A stretch of 64,000 nt of DNA from Plasmopara viticola. Its lineage: Eukaryota; Oomycota; Peronosporomycetes; Peronosporales; Peronosporaceae. The stretch's first letter is position 1. Every line of letters begins with the position of its first letter. The stretch spans positions 110,439 through 174,438 of the forward strand of contig MBPM02000117.1 of NCBI GenBank assembly GCA_001695595.3, given 5' to 3'. This document shows positions 35,737 through 47,001 of this stretch, one piece after another. Made by a program: the position numbers and the translations under genes. The notes under the pieces were generated by a model, which did no database searches, was not told the origin of the DNA, and saw only the letters and a program-made list of their open reading frames with translations.

Positions 35737-37655
35737 TCAGACTGGGAGAGCGTGACCTTGATTTGCGCAAGTTCTAGAGTTGTGCCCTACTTGATTGCAA
35801 TTGCGACATCTTCGTCGCGGTGGAGCAATTTCCGCATTCTCCACGTGCTCAAAGTGCGATGGGTTACGCCTGGTAGATCCGGATGGTCTACCGCGCGCTT
35901 GAACTCGCACTGACTTCTGCAGAGTAACTATTGGAACATCAGAAATATGATGGAGAAGCACTCTCTTGTTACGATTATCAGCAATTGCATACTAATTCCT
36001 GAGTTCGTTTAGAGCGTCTTCAATATTCGGCGGAGTATTGGCAGCCTCTACCAGTATAGCAGGTTGAACGAGATGCCAATGTTGATCGAAGTCGTCAACC
36101 GCAAGTGGCTCTGTGCGACCATGCAGAACGTGGCGGCAACGATGTCCCATTGTCGAAGTAAGCAACTTAACACAAACGACACGGTCATTACCGCGATTTC
36201 CATCGATATACCGCTGGGTGTACTCTCGATGCGTCCGACGGAAGGCTTCCCCGGAATTTTTTCCCATTGCTTGAAAAAATAGCGGACCGAACTGCATATC
36301 CGCGACAGCCCTCTGCTTGGCATGCTTTTGGATGATTCCAGCAAGCTGATTGTCGCAGGCTAGCTATACTGCAACGTCAACGGTTGATAAAGTTTCCGTT
36401 GAGCTGGCAATCCATCGTTTGAGAGCCGCGTGAACACTCTCTACGCGGCTGGTAGTTACATGTCCGAATTGGGGTTTGTTATGTACGATAGCTGACACAA
36501 ATCGGACCTTCCAGACGACCCAGATTTTCTCGACGTAACGCATGACTTAAGGATAATTTAAGATTTCCTGCTGCATCGCGGTAAGTTGGTCTTCGTAGCC
36601 AGCAATGGTTTCTTGACGGACAAAGCGATGCCATAGCCTTGAAAATTCCTCCCATGCCTCGTTTGTCTCAAATGCTCGTTTTTGTCTTGCTAGGATATTC
36701 TTACTAATATGCCATCGGCAAAGTAACCAAACGGCATTTAGGAAAACCCTTTCCAAGTCATTCATCAAAGCAAGTTCCCTGTCCGTCGCAAAGGTGCCGG
36801 TGGCTCTCGCGCCGAATTGCTGGAATACATCGGCGATATAGGACAGTGCTCACACGTGATCAGCCGTGTGCTCACTTTTCATAAAGCAATACGCAAACGT
36901 AAAGGTATTGTTCGTTGCCGTAACGCCGATAATATGAAGCAGGGGCAAGCCATACTTGTTCGTTTTGTGAGTTGAGTCAATGATCCAAACGCGGTTGGCA
37001 CTATAATGTTGGCATATTTCTTTTGCCGACGTTGAGGTAATAAGCAAATGCGTGAGCTTCTGGTCCACATCAAGCTGTGTGAAATACAGAGTCTCGTTTG
37101 CGAGGTTGTCGAGCAAAGCGGTCAGAGGTGTCCGCCCTGCTAACAACTTATTTCGCTCCGCTATGCGAAGATTGTAAACGTCCTTTGCAGTCGAAATAAT
37201 GCCATAATTTGGCGCAGCGATTTAATGATGCGCCCAGGAGTTACCCCAGCGCGTCACAGAGTCAAAACCGCTATCTTTTGCTCTTTCGTCAATCGTCGTC
37301 CTTGTGGATGAGCTGAAACGTGCACAAATGGTTCATGATTGTGCTCTCCAACGTCCACTCCCACTTGCCAAAGTCCGCCCTCTAGCCGTATGCTTGCGGC
37401 AAATAAACAACCAGTTGCCTTGATCGTTCCCACGCGCACCCTTTCTCTATCCGGATTTTGCTCCTTTCTCGTACATCGTCCTTTGGAGCAGTTCAGGATA
37501 AGGGCTTTAATGGCGCCATCTCTTTTATTCACAACCTTTATGGTGTGTGACACTACAAGAGCATATCCGTCTGATAAAGAATGGCAAAAAACGGCATCTT
37601 TCGCCTCCTCTAAGGATTGGTAAGAAAGTGCAGGAGGGGGAGCTAGGCTGTTCAT
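35737..37655 (-). pseudogene. MULE transposase, broken
   Basis: Five minus-strand pieces in order. 37655-37254 is a FAR1/WRKY-GCM1-like DNA-binding part (LNCSKGRCTRKEQNPD, GCLFAASIRL, GEHNHEPF). 37146-36850 holds the transposase core start with IIDSTHKTNKYGLPLLHIIG, whose D is the first catalytic acid. 36768-36547 contains LLCRWHISKNI, the C..H region typical of MULE cores. 36344-35992 is the helical linker. 35961-35737 ends with a CCHC knuckle (CRNCNQVGHNSRTC). Frameshifts and stops separate the pieces, so no functional enzyme is made. Confidence 0.8.
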
Positions 37656-37742
37656 TGTGGGTGCTTAGTAGAATATGAGTGCGTACAAGATGTGGGAGTT
37701 AAAAGTGAGAGTAGAAATTGAGTTTAGTAATGAGTTTAGACT

Positions 37743-37829
37743 AAGTGTAGCGCACTACAAAAATGCTAAATCTGACCAATCGATCAACGGGTGAGTAAAA
37801 ATTGAAAAAAGGGTGAGTGAAAATTAAAG
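37743..37829 (-). repeat. right terminal inverted repeat of the MULE
   Basis: The reverse complement matches the left repeat (CACTCACCCGTTGATC and the GTAGTGCGC block). The outer end is AT-rich (CTTTAATTTTCAC against CTTAATTCTCAC on the left). Confidence 0.8.
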
Positions 37830-37908
37830 TTTCTCGAAGCAATTTATCTCAAATTATTTATCGCAATTTGGACAGGGACCTGGTGTAGGTAGATCAATTA
37901 AGCTCCCA

Positions 37909-38246
37909 TTAATCCTTGGTGCTGCTTCTGGGCACTGTCTTGCTTCGTTCATGACACTTTCGAAACAATTTCCATTCCTGTTTTGTCAAGTGTTAGCCAC
38001 AATATTGTCTCGGGCAACACTCGACAGCTTTACCCACCTCCGTGCACGCCGAGACGAGACCGTTGTTTAGCTTCATGCAGGCTTTAACCATCAAAGTGCC
38101 AGTCAGAGCAGATTTAAGCAAACATCAGCTGGGAAAAACTAACCATCCATGCGCATATAGCTTTCCCCGCAGCCCGTGCTTGCAACAGCGCTCTGGTGGT
38201 GCGTGTTGTCACTCGGCTGGCATGACTTACACTCTTTATTTGGCAT
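37909..38246 (-). CDS. twin-CX9C mitochondrial protein, CHCHD7/COX23-like (3 exons)
   Basis: Exons 38246-38144, 38081-38038 and 37977-37909 join in frame to 71 residues; introns are ~60 bp, the second with GCTAAC upstream of ACAG. The product has two CX9C pairs with ten residues between them: CGESYMRMDAC, then CTEEWKLFRKC. The spacer begins MKLNNG. This matches the CHCHD7/COX23 family, where C-X9-C is followed by M..NN. Such proteins are imported into the mitochondrial intermembrane space by the Mia40 disulfide relay and help assemble respiratory-chain complexes. An extra CKSC lies near the N-terminus (residues 6-9). Each cysteine pair depends on correct splicing, since the first pair spans intron 1 and the second spans intron 2, which supports the model. 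It neighbours a mitochondrial protease gene on the same strand, about 200 bp away. Confidence 0.78.
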
Positions 38247-38453
38247 TGATACGGCTGAAGAATCTTTGTAGTAAGACAACAGCTTTAAAGCGTATCTTTA
38301 TGCTACTTATCCTTATTGTAAACGATGAAGGAGTATCGTAAGTTCTCCTCCGTCACCTTTGACTACCTTACCTTTCGGATGAAAAATCATAAAAATGTAC
38401 GCGCGTTGTATAATGACAATTTTAATGCTATATTCCATGCCATATCTTTTTAA

Positions 38454-41400
38454 CTATATATTTCCCTTCGGCGATGGGTATTGATGCACGTCGAAGCCCT
38501 TGTTGGAAAACTCGTGAAGGCCGTCACCGTTTTTGCCAATGATGACAGTGCACTTCTCAGGTGTATTTTCGCTAAAATACTTTCGTGCGACATCAACAAG
38601 ATCCTGCCGCCTTATCGACAAATACTGCTCACGCCGGCGCTGACGCATGTCGTTTGTAATACCGCGCAGGAAGCTCATCCGACCTTTCATTGATGGCGTC
38701 TTGGGAACGTCAAGACTCGCAAAAATTGAAAGCAGCGCTTCCTGCACGTCCCGATCCGAGAATTGGCCTCTGACGGCCCACTGACGTCCATCAGCGTAAG
38801 CGTCAAGTGTCTTGAATGTGTTAGGGTCATAGTGCGAACTCATAGAAAACGATCCCTCATTCTGAGAGACACTAGAGCCATAAGCTCCTCCTTGTTCGCG
38901 CACTCGCTGATGTAGATAACACGACGAAATGATCTGTGCCAACACGGTGAGCGGCACGTGATCTTGATGGGCAAATGACACAGAAGGCTGTGTCTCCACG
39001 ACAAAATAAACCGAGATCGGAAAAGCGAAATAATTTTTGGGTGAAACGACCGGCAGCTTCAATTCTTCGTTTGATAGCGTCAGCGATGCCACATCAGGTA
39101 GTGATGAGGATTCAGCTAGAGGTTTAAGCAGATTTGTCGTGAGGGATTGCTTCACTTGGTAGCTTAGTTTGTCTTCCGTCACAACAGAAAGACGTAGATT
39201 TTTAGGTATAAATACCACGCGCGCGATATCGTCCAATACTCGAGCGATTTGATGCAGCTCTTGGTCCGAGCATTGTGCCCATTTCTGAAGTTCCTCAATT
39301 TGTGTAAGACCACTGTACAATTCGTTGTAAATGCCTGCAGGAGTTAGTTTTACACGCGAACGTGTTCCAGCGAGGGAAGCACCCGAGGATGAAATGCCGC
39401 TACTAGCAGTCGAAGCACTGCTCTGTAAAATGAGACGCAGTTGACGTATATTTTCATCGCTCAAGTACTGCGTATTCCTAAGCAGCTCTTGCAGCAGACT
39501 CAAAGTTTCATCCAACTTGGAAGGAAGGCACATGGTACTTACCAGAAGCGACTGCTTGCTAAGCTCGCCGTGAACATCAGTGAGCGATGGTGCTGTCATT
39601 GCCAAGCACGACACACCGCCACTGCAATTCGCAATTATAGTGGAAAGGTCGTCGTAGGCGTAGCGCAATGTACCAAGGGATCCAAAAACGGTCGCAAACA
39701 CGTGCATGTACCGATGATATGCTTGAGGCAGCTTTTCCAAGTCAAATAAAAGGCGCACATATGTAATCTCGTTGGTGGATGGCACGTGCGTGAACTCTGC
39801 GGGCGTTGTATCGAGCTCGATCTTATCATAAAAATCAAAATTGGCTTCCTCCACTCGCGGAATGTCGGATAGGGTTAAAGTGGGGAGACACTCGATTGGT
39901 TGTACTTCCTGTTGATGACGCACTAGTTGCTCCGCTATCGTAGCTATGTGGTCCAGATTGGCATTCGAGTGCTCACTAAGTGTAGCGGCCAGAACTTCGT
40001 GCTCGCGACGCTCCTGGTCGCGGACAAATTCATCAGAAGGCAACATAAGCATCTGTACGCTACGCAGGTCATCACGCATGAAGTAATCGCGTAGGTGTCG
40101 TTCAAGAAATTTTGGTTCACGCGCCATTTCTTCATTCAAGCGTTCCAGTAACGGATTTAATTGCAGGTTTTTAACAATGTCACCATCGTGGGCCCAAACA
40201 GAGCTGATGCCGTGCATGAGCTGCAGTCCAAAGTTGCCTGTGACGTGCTTTAAACTCAGCTCCAATTGGTGCAGCAATCCATTCACTCGTTCTTTGTCGA
40301 AACCTTCCGCAGCCACCTTCACCAGCGTGTCGTGCACAGATTTGCGAATGATAGGCACTGCCGCCTCCCCACCCTGAATACCTTCGACACCAATGCCAAA
40401 AGTCGGATAGAATGTGGATGTGTCAAACCCTGTACCCACTGAAAAGTCTTGAGCGAGATTTGAATCAATCAGTGCCTTATACAGCGGAGACGCTGGTCCA
40501 TTCGTCAGAAGGTAACCCAGAATTCGTAGTACGAAGGTCGGAAAAGGATCCGTCGAGTCAACGTCCACGAACTTGCTCATGCAAAACTTGGTGTTGGGGT
40601 CAGCAGCTTCACCGCTCATGTTGCTAGGTGGACCTTTGATCACGATTAGTTTCGGTTCCGAAGCACTTTTCTTGTACATGCTAAACCCTTTTGTGTCCAC
40701 GCGAGTAGCCGCGGAATCGGCACAATACTTAAATTTGCTAAGGATCTCCTGGTTCAAATAGGCCAAGTGGTCGGTGAGCGGTAGGTCTCCATACGAAAAG
40801 AAACAGCAGTTCGACGGGTGGTAGTGTTTTGAGTGGAAAGCGCGCAAATCTTTATAAGTAAGCGAGGGAATTTTCTCAGGATCACCACCACTAACGTGCT
40901 CATAATTTGTACCTCGCATGAGCTCCTGCTGCAATCTCGTGGCGAATAGATTATTGCTATCTGAAAAAACGCCTTTCATCTCATTAAGTACAACTCCCTT
41001 GTACAGAAGCTCACCTTTCTCGTCATCAATTTCGAGATGGTGGCCCTCCTGATAAAAGTCGAGCTTACTTAAATTTGGAAAGAAGACCGCGTCGAGATAC
41101 ACAGTCATGAGGTTGCGAAAATCCTTGGCGTTGGTTGTCGAAAAAGGATAGATCGTATGGTCTTCTCCCGTAAGTGCATTCATGTACGTATTAAGACTGC
41201 GTTTGATCATGTTAAAAAAAGGATCGCGTACGGGAAAGCGCTTGGAGCCGCACAATGTCGTGTGCTCTAGAATGTGCGCCACGCCTGTTGAGTTACTGGA
41301 TGGCGTACGAAACAAGATGGCAAAGACATTGTTGGCGTCTTTGGCGTCCAGATGCAAAACCTTGGCTTTTGTAGACTCGTGGCATAATTCTAATGCGTTA

Positions 41401-41585
41401 ACACCATATTCGGGAACGGTGGCCACTCGCTCCAGCTTGAAATTATGGTAAGTCTCGCCCGCAATTAAAGACTTGCACCCATCCCCACGCTGTAAATTTA
41501 CTATGGACGAAGCAGCTCTACCGATTTGGCGAAGACAATTTGCTTGCAACAGTATTGGCGACGTCGCGAGCACGTGACGCAGCAT
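38454..41585 (-). CDS. M16C metalloprotease, presequence protease (PreP/PITRM1-like)
   Basis: A single uninterrupted frame of about 1040-1063 residues, close to the usual ~1000 for the family. The inverted zinc motif HxxEH is present as HILEH (residues 124-128 counting from the upstream ATG at 41645), with the distal glutamate in VVLNEMKG ~95 residues later. The C-terminal half keeps REQGGAYGSS, the Arg/Tyr substrate-binding motif. The enzyme degrades cleaved targeting peptides and other short peptides inside mitochondria. The start is ambiguous: the frame opens at 41645, but the ATG at 41585 begins MLRHVLATSPILLQANCLRQ, an Arg-bearing, acid-free amphipathic leader typical of mitochondrial import, so that start is preferred. 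No frame damage was seen. Confidence 0.92.
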   Translation of the reverse strand: MLRHVLATSPILLQANCLRQIGRAASSIVNLQRGDGCKSLIAGETYHNFKLERVATVPEYGVNALELCHESTKAKVLHLDAKDANNVFAILFRTPSSNSTGVAHILEHTTLCGSKRFPVRDPFFNMIKRSLNTYMNALTGEDHTIYPFSTTNAKDFRNLMTVYLDAVFFPNLSKLDFYQEGHHLEIDDEKGELLYKGVVLNEMKGVFSDSNNLFATRLQQELMRGTNYEHVSGGDPEKIPSLTYKDLRAFHSKHYHPSNCCFFSYGDLPLTDHLAYLNQEILSKFKYCADSAATRVDTKGFSMYKKSASEPKLIVIKGPPSNMSGEAADPNTKFCMSKFVDVDSTDPFPTFVLRILGYLLTNGPASPLYKALIDSNLAQDFSVGTGFDTSTFYPTFGIGVEGIQGGEAAVPIIRKSVHDTLVKVAAEGFDKERVNGLLHQLELSLKHVTGNFGLQLMHGISSVWAHDGDIVKNLQLNPLLERLNEEMAREPKFLERHLRDYFMRDDLRSVQMLMLPSDEFVRDQERREHEVLAATLSEHSNANLDHIATIAEQLVRHQQEVQPIECLPTLTLSDIPRVEEANFDFYDKIELDTTPAEFTHVPSTNEITYVRLLFDLEKLPQAYHRYMHVFATVFGSLGTLRYAYDDLSTIIANCSGGVSCLAMTAPSLTDVHGELSKQSLLVSTMCLPSKLDETLSLLQELLRNTQYLSDENIRQLRLILQSSASTASSGISSSGASLAGTRSRVKLTPAGIYNELYSGLTQIEELQKWAQCSDQELHQIARVLDDIARVVFIPKNLRLSVVTEDKLSYQVKQSLTTNLLKPLAESSSLPDVASLTLSNEELKLPVVSPKNYFAFPISVYFVVETQPSVSFAHQDHVPLTVLAQIISSCYLHQRVREQGGAYGSSVSQNEGSFSMSSHYDPNTFKTLDAYADGRQWAVRGQFSDRDVQEALLSIFASLDVPKTPSMKGRMSFLRGITNDMRQRRREQYLSIRRQDLVDVARKYFSENTPEKCTVIIGKNGDGLHEFSNKGFDVHQYPSPKGNI

Positions 41586-41754
41586 AAAAATAAAAATGAT
41601 TGGTAATTGTTTGTCGTACCTACGCGGGTGCATACCAAAGCGCATTCTAATTTTAATAGTGTTTAATTACTCGCACACGAAGGTACGACCGTAACATAAA
41701 ACCGTTAAAAAGCCTACCTACCACAATATATACCATTGTATAAACCGCTTTCTA

Positions 41755-41803
41755 GAGTGCATCGCACACTTTGATCCTATTGATTAAAGTGTGCGATGCA
41801 CTC
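41755..41803. repeat. perfect 18-bp inverted repeat (hairpin)
   Basis: Arms GAGTGCATCGCACACTTT (41755-41772) and AAAGTGTGCGATGCACTC (41786-41803) are exact reverse complements around a 13-nt loop. Pairing continues imperfectly outward. It lies between the end of the 41910-42242 gene and the start of the M16C gene, so it sits in the latter's upstream region. Confidence 0.95.
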
Positions 41804-41909
41804 CAGAGACCGGATTATATAATAAAGTGTTCAATGATAAAAAATTGTTTACCGGAAATTCGCGAATCGTCCTGCACACTTCTACTGTGAAAGGTGGTAA
41901 GTAATACCG

Positions 41910-42242
41910 TCACGCATGGCAGCACTTAGTAGTCAAATCTACATCTACCGGGTAAACTATCTGCCTGAACCTCTCGTTGTGGATCGAAAGACCTTCTTTC
42001 ACCAGTCGAACGTGTAGTATGCGCTGCTCGAGAGCCTTGCTAGTCTTTATGAGTTGAAAGGGCGGCACCACTTGCAGCATTTCTGCGGCTAAGAAGCTAA
42101 AATGCGTCAGATCTCTGAGCTGTGCGAGCTGGTTTATGTCGTAGGGTCCTAAAAGCACAGGCTTTGGCGGTTTTGCCTCTAGAAGGCTAAAGCTTGACTT
42201 CAATGCTTCCACAAGAGACGGAAGTGATGCCTGAGATTTCAT
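41910..42242 (-). CDS. small protein of unknown function (110 residues)
   Basis: One uninterrupted frame from ATG to stop with protein-like, mostly helical composition (LPSLVEALKSSFSLLEAKPP, YDINQLAQLRDLTHFSFLAA, EQRILHVRLVKEGLSIHNER). No signal peptide, membrane segment or metal-binding motif was seen. I do not recognise the family. It is in tandem with the M16C gene, 265-325 bp apart. It could be a small subunit of a larger complex, but nothing visible says which. Confidence 0.55.
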   Translation of the reverse strand: MKSQASLPSLVEALKSSFSLLEAKPPKPVLLGPYDINQLAQLRDLTHFSFLAAEMLQVVPPFQLIKTSKALEQRILHVRLVKEGLSIHNERFRQIVYPVDVDLTTKCCHA

Positions 42243-44224
42243 TCGAGTAGTTTAATTTGACCTCATTATTACAGACGATCAAGTACTCGTAGCGTTTGCA
42301 CATTTCTTAGGCCGGGCTCAATACTGGTAATCACACGTAAATCTATTTTGCCTGTCCTAGATACCCTCAAGAAACTTGTTGAGATAGACGATTTTTCTTG
42401 TAAGTTTTAGCTCCACCCGTGCTCACGCTTCATTGACCATTAGTGAGGGAAGCGCGCGCTTCATTAGCTCGCTCATGCGCCTAAGAAAATGACGGCCTCC
42501 AATACTGGGTAAATTGTATTTAATATCTTTTACTTAGTGTAAACTACAAAAACGACAAAGGTATAGATATAAAGACACGAGAGTATGTGTGTTGGCGATA
42601 TGTAGCAAGTAGCCATGTTGGCGGGTCAATGCCACCAGACCATTGCACCGAGATTGATACACTGTGCTGACTCGATCGAATTCCATAGGGATGTGGCTTG
42701 AGCCTAGACGTATTAACGCAGTAAGGTATATCTCAAAAACGATAAGTCGACAGCCCATCCATTCGCAAGTTAATGTCTGTGAAGGAAGTCAGGACCGGGC
42801 ACCGAAGATTGCTTTATGAGCGAATGAGGCACCTACCGAGACCCTGATGGCGATGTGCGCGCAATTACGAAAATTGGTAATGAATTATTGGTTTGTACCG
42901 TGGTTCACGAACAGCTTAAGATCCGTATTTCAGCGGTGGTCTTCTTGTAATTTTCCTCAGCAATGACCCCGAAAGATGTCGATTGGGCTCGTGAGTTATT
43001 ATGGAAGTGTCCAAAATAGTGTCCAATGGGCCAAAAAGCTCAGTCGGTCTACTGTAACAGCGAGGTCAAGGCTGATCCGACCCCACAAAAATGATAAATT
43101 CACACTTGTTAAAGAGAGGCATAGGTCTCATTGACTTCGCAATCCAATCTAACATGAACAAGTTTAAGTAACAGTCAACGTTATACATGCATGGCAAGCC
43201 GCTTCAATCTTGTCGGGTCTAAACGTTCTGTAATATGGAGTGGAGTTTAAACTGAGGCGGTAAATATTGTCGTAAATTAGTCGAATTGACCGAGAAAACT
43301 TATCCTAATCCAGTAACACTTTTAGTAAATCAGTCGTAGCGTAAAGTACATATAAAATCACAAAGTTTGATTGGCGAAGAAAGCTCACATCCATGAGCTT
43401 GTGAACCATTTCTGGACCAACACGCAGGTTAGTATTGAAATTTCCTTTGGTAAATTTGATAAAAAACTTCCAAAGGCTGTACTACTTAATTTATGTAGGT
43501 CGTCTGGAAATGTACTCTTAGTCCATAGCTTAACAGTACATTTCTAGTAATTAGGAAGGAAAATCCACCGACCTTCTTTCATGTAGCGTACAGTTCGTCA
43601 AAACTTTCGTCAAATAGCTGTTAGGAATTCGTGGATTAGCCAGCGCTGAAATCATTTAGCGAAGCTCTTTAAACGTCGCCACTAAAGCGGTATTATTAGC
43701 TCGAAGATACTTTAAATGCAAAGCTTCAACTAAGGCTATCGGTGAAGTAAGCTCAAGACCACCATCACTAATCCTTGTGAAAATTTAGTTTTTATTGTCG
43801 GGGTTGACTGTCGACGTGTTAGATCACAAAATATTGTATTATAACGTAGACTTGCTTAGTGTAAGTAGAAGTGTAGGCATTTAAAGCTAAATGCTACATT
43901 GCCTCGCAAAACGTTCTTACCCGGAAATTTCAAATCGCACCAAGCTTGTTTCTTTTTTAGCCATCATTAATCCGCTATTCTTAGGCAGTCGTAGCTTCTC
44001 ATATAATAACAAGCAGCCGAACGGCTTCCATTTAGTCACAAATTAGCGTCACATGAGTATTTCTGAGCCATCTAAAAAGCTTTTCAGCACAATTCAAGTT
44101 GCTTTAAACTGGTGCAGTCGTCGGCGGGTACCCTTCGTTCGTCTCGCTCACAGGTATACTCTTTGTGTACGTCTACATTTTATAATCCAGGATGTATTTA
44201 AGAATCTTACACCATAAACTTTGT
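42243..44224. other. intergenic, no gene seen
   Basis: AT-rich, with no frame worth calling. It marks the change from the gene-bearing segment to the retroelement-filled subtelomere. Confidence 0.4.
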
Positions 44225-44466
44225 TAGGAATAGGGGAGCAACCCGGTAGTTTTAGTTCTTTCGCTGGTTTGCCTCATCAGTAGGATGACTATTCGAGATT
44301 TTAAGTCTAAGGGTATACTTGAAAAGCTAACACACAAACTTAATGTTGTTCTACAGAATCTAGTCTTCAAATAAATCGATATGATTATTTTATCTGCTGG
44401 TTTGCTTGATCAGTACGACTTTTTATTTAAATGTCGAACTTGGACCTCACGAACGAGTTCGCATTA

Positions 44467-46309
44467 AGGTTTAGGGTCTGCACCCATCGATTGTACAGTC
44501 TTGTATCAAGGCTGCAGCCAAAAATGCACTTGTTGGTAGTTGCAAAGGATCTTGAGAGTTGGAGGCTTAAGATAGCACATTTTAACTTGCGTTCCGAGTG
44601 CCTTTTTCAGCTTATCAATTAGTAAAATAAACCGCAATCTGCTTCTTGAGAGTTCATTTACGTCGTATCAGAGCTTGACGAGTGGTGATGGCGCTTTTCG
44701 TGATGACGTTGTGTCGTCGAGTGCCTGTCGGAACAGTGGTTTTAGTGTTATCGGAGTATATTCTCGGGCAAGGAACCGCACGCATGGCTGTCTGAGGGTT
44801 CATTTGAAATCACGATATCGAACATTCTGTTTGCGGTACTTTCAAAGTTAATTAGTGATTAGTCCTTTGAGAATACCTGATGGATGAGCGCTATTAGCAG
44901 GAATATATCGGTCCAAATAGACTTTTCTGATATGTTCGTGGGTACATTTTTTGTCTGTCCCAAATAACCTACAGATCTAGAAACATAGCTTCATCTAGTT
45001 TTTGCATCGTAGCTTGGACTGTCGGGCAAATGTTGCTCACATGCGCTGGAAGCTATATGGCTCAGTGTGATAACCGCAATGTTAAGATGACATCGATGTA
45101 GCGTTTATAGTAAACTACATGTCGTGAGAATTCTGTAGGTAATATCTCTTCGATGTGAGCCACGTAGAGGCGAAGCGAATGTCGGTGCTACCAATTTTCT
45201 TATAGCCGTTTCGCGTAATAAGCGCCAGCATAAGGTAAAGTAATTTTTATGCATTACTACTCGGAGTCTAGACAGAATTGCATTTTTTCATGGATGACCA
45301 CGTTTACGTTCCGCGATTGCTTCGACAGCGTTGATAATCGGAATATTAGTCCAGATTGATTATACGTCGATAGCGATCAGTAATGTGTCAGACGGGACTA
45401 TCAGAATAGAAGGTCTGTCAAAAGCTGGTCTGAGTCGCGTATTTAGGATTTAAAGGATCTGTAAAAGGGATTTAGTTAAAAAATCTAACCACTTTGAAAG
45501 TCCTTTCACTATACTTGCGCTATCGGGTACAATGAGTCGAGTACAGAGTGCAGATTTGCGAATCCTTGCGCTAGAACGACTCTTGTGGTTTCGCCACAAC
45601 GAGCCTTGTTGTATCTCAGTCAATACGATAGGCATATGTCTTTGCCATATTTCTATACCAAGTGCGAACTTTTGTTCGTACAAGCCGAGTCACTCCTTCG
45701 ACTGAAGCACATTGCAGCTCGTATATCGAATTATCTGAATGGTCAATACACAGTATTACATAGTGATCCGTTGTAAGAACAGCTGGCCGTAAATTCTTAT
45801 CAGTAATGATTACTTTAAGATCTAGGCGGCCTCCGTTGTTTCAAGTTAAGGTTTCTGAGTTTTCTCGGTTCCCATGTCTAGCGACTAACGTTGTCTTGAA
45901 CAAGTGTGAGAATCGTTTCGATTGAAGTCGGTGCTCGTTTCGGTTGATATGATGAATTTGAGACATTAATCTTGCGATTGTATGTTCCTCGATGGTGTTC
46001 AAACTGTGCGGAGAGGCGAACTTTCCGTTCAAATTTTTGAAGAGCAGCGTTAAGATCAGACGGTCGGAAAGGTCGAGAGGTCGGGCAGAATGGGTGGAAC
46101 AATTTATGAAATGCTAAGTTCCTTGCATAGCTATTGACCTCCTTTGGACTGCGACCAGCAAATAGTGCCACTGCATTCCTACCGTCTGACCTGTCTACTT
46201 GGGTTGGGTCTTGCTTTTCGCGTTTGAGCGCCTTTCTGCTTGTTGTTCTTCGTTGACTTCGACTTGGTGGGCGGCTTTTTGAACGTGGCGAGACTGGTAG
46301 CGTCCGCAT
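44467..46309 (-). pseudogene. decayed PLE reverse transcriptase
   Basis: Fragments match the intact RTs: SKWLDF near 45480, EVNSYARNLAFHK and FCPTSRPFRP near 46130-46080, and KVRLSAQFEHHRGTYNRK near 46010. The right-hand piece (46309-45878) is notable because the basic tail equivalent to the end of ORF1 (SPRSKSRPPSRSQRRTTSRK) runs directly into the RT N-terminus (DPTQVDRSDGRN) in one frame. Confidence 0.75.
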
Positions 46310-47001
46310 TTTCTTTTGCGCGTAGCCTTGCCTGTTCAGGATTTGCCGATTCCTTCTGCTGGTGGGGCTTTGCAGTCTTCGTTATGCGCTGATCGGTGCT
46401 CCTTTGATGACCGGCGCTGTCTTTTTACGCTTCATAGAGCCTTGAAACTTGATTTTTCAGTAATTACAGCTTCTGTTGGATGCATTTGTCGACGAGCTCT
46501 TGGATAGAGGGAGACACGGGCGTATCTGAAACAATATTCATGACTGCCGCTCGTTTGGCCTCCTTTGCGGCTTTAGCCTGCTCCATGATGACTTGTTCCA
46601 TCTCTAAGTTGTAGCGAAGTTGAGCCAGTCGGGTGTTTAGAAGAATTTGTTATGAGGACGTCAGGAATCGCCATCGAGTTTTGTGTATCAAGAGAAGTGA
46701 TTGCACTTTTCCAGGACAGGCCCGGCGGCAAAAATACGGTGTAAGTATCTTTATAGAACGATTTTATCCCCCCAATTGCATTTACCGATAATGTCTCTAG
46801 TCCAGTTTGAAGTAAATTCAGTTCAGTATTTGTTGCAGTCTTAATAATATCTGCAAGCGGCTTCTCATGCTCGGCGATTTGTTGATTAAATTGGGCGCAC
46901 AAAGTTGTAGCGCTATCAGTATTTTCGAGCTCTTTAGACACGTTTAAGAAAATCTTCGTCTTCCCAGAGCGGGGCGGGGGCGTAAGAGGCGGCTGTTGCA
47001 A
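46310..47001 (-). pseudogene. decayed PLE ORF1 (coiled-coil protein)
   Basis: The frame at 46573-47001 contains SGKTKIFLNVSKELENTDSA and LETLSVNAI, matching ORF1 of the terminal copies (RSVKTKISLNVSKELENTDS). The downstream part, up to 46310, is broken by frameshifts. Confidence 0.75.

Larger units (their letters stand above)
35597..37829 (-). mobile_element. Mutator-like element (MULE) with terminal inverted repeats
   Basis: Inverted repeats of about 85 bp bound a decayed transposase coded on the minus strand. Left and right ends share CACTCACCCGTTGATC, then TCAGATTTNGCATTT, then GTAGTGCGC. The element is about 2.2 kb, compact for a MULE. A clear 9-10 bp target duplication was not found immediately outside the ends. 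Confidence 0.75.
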
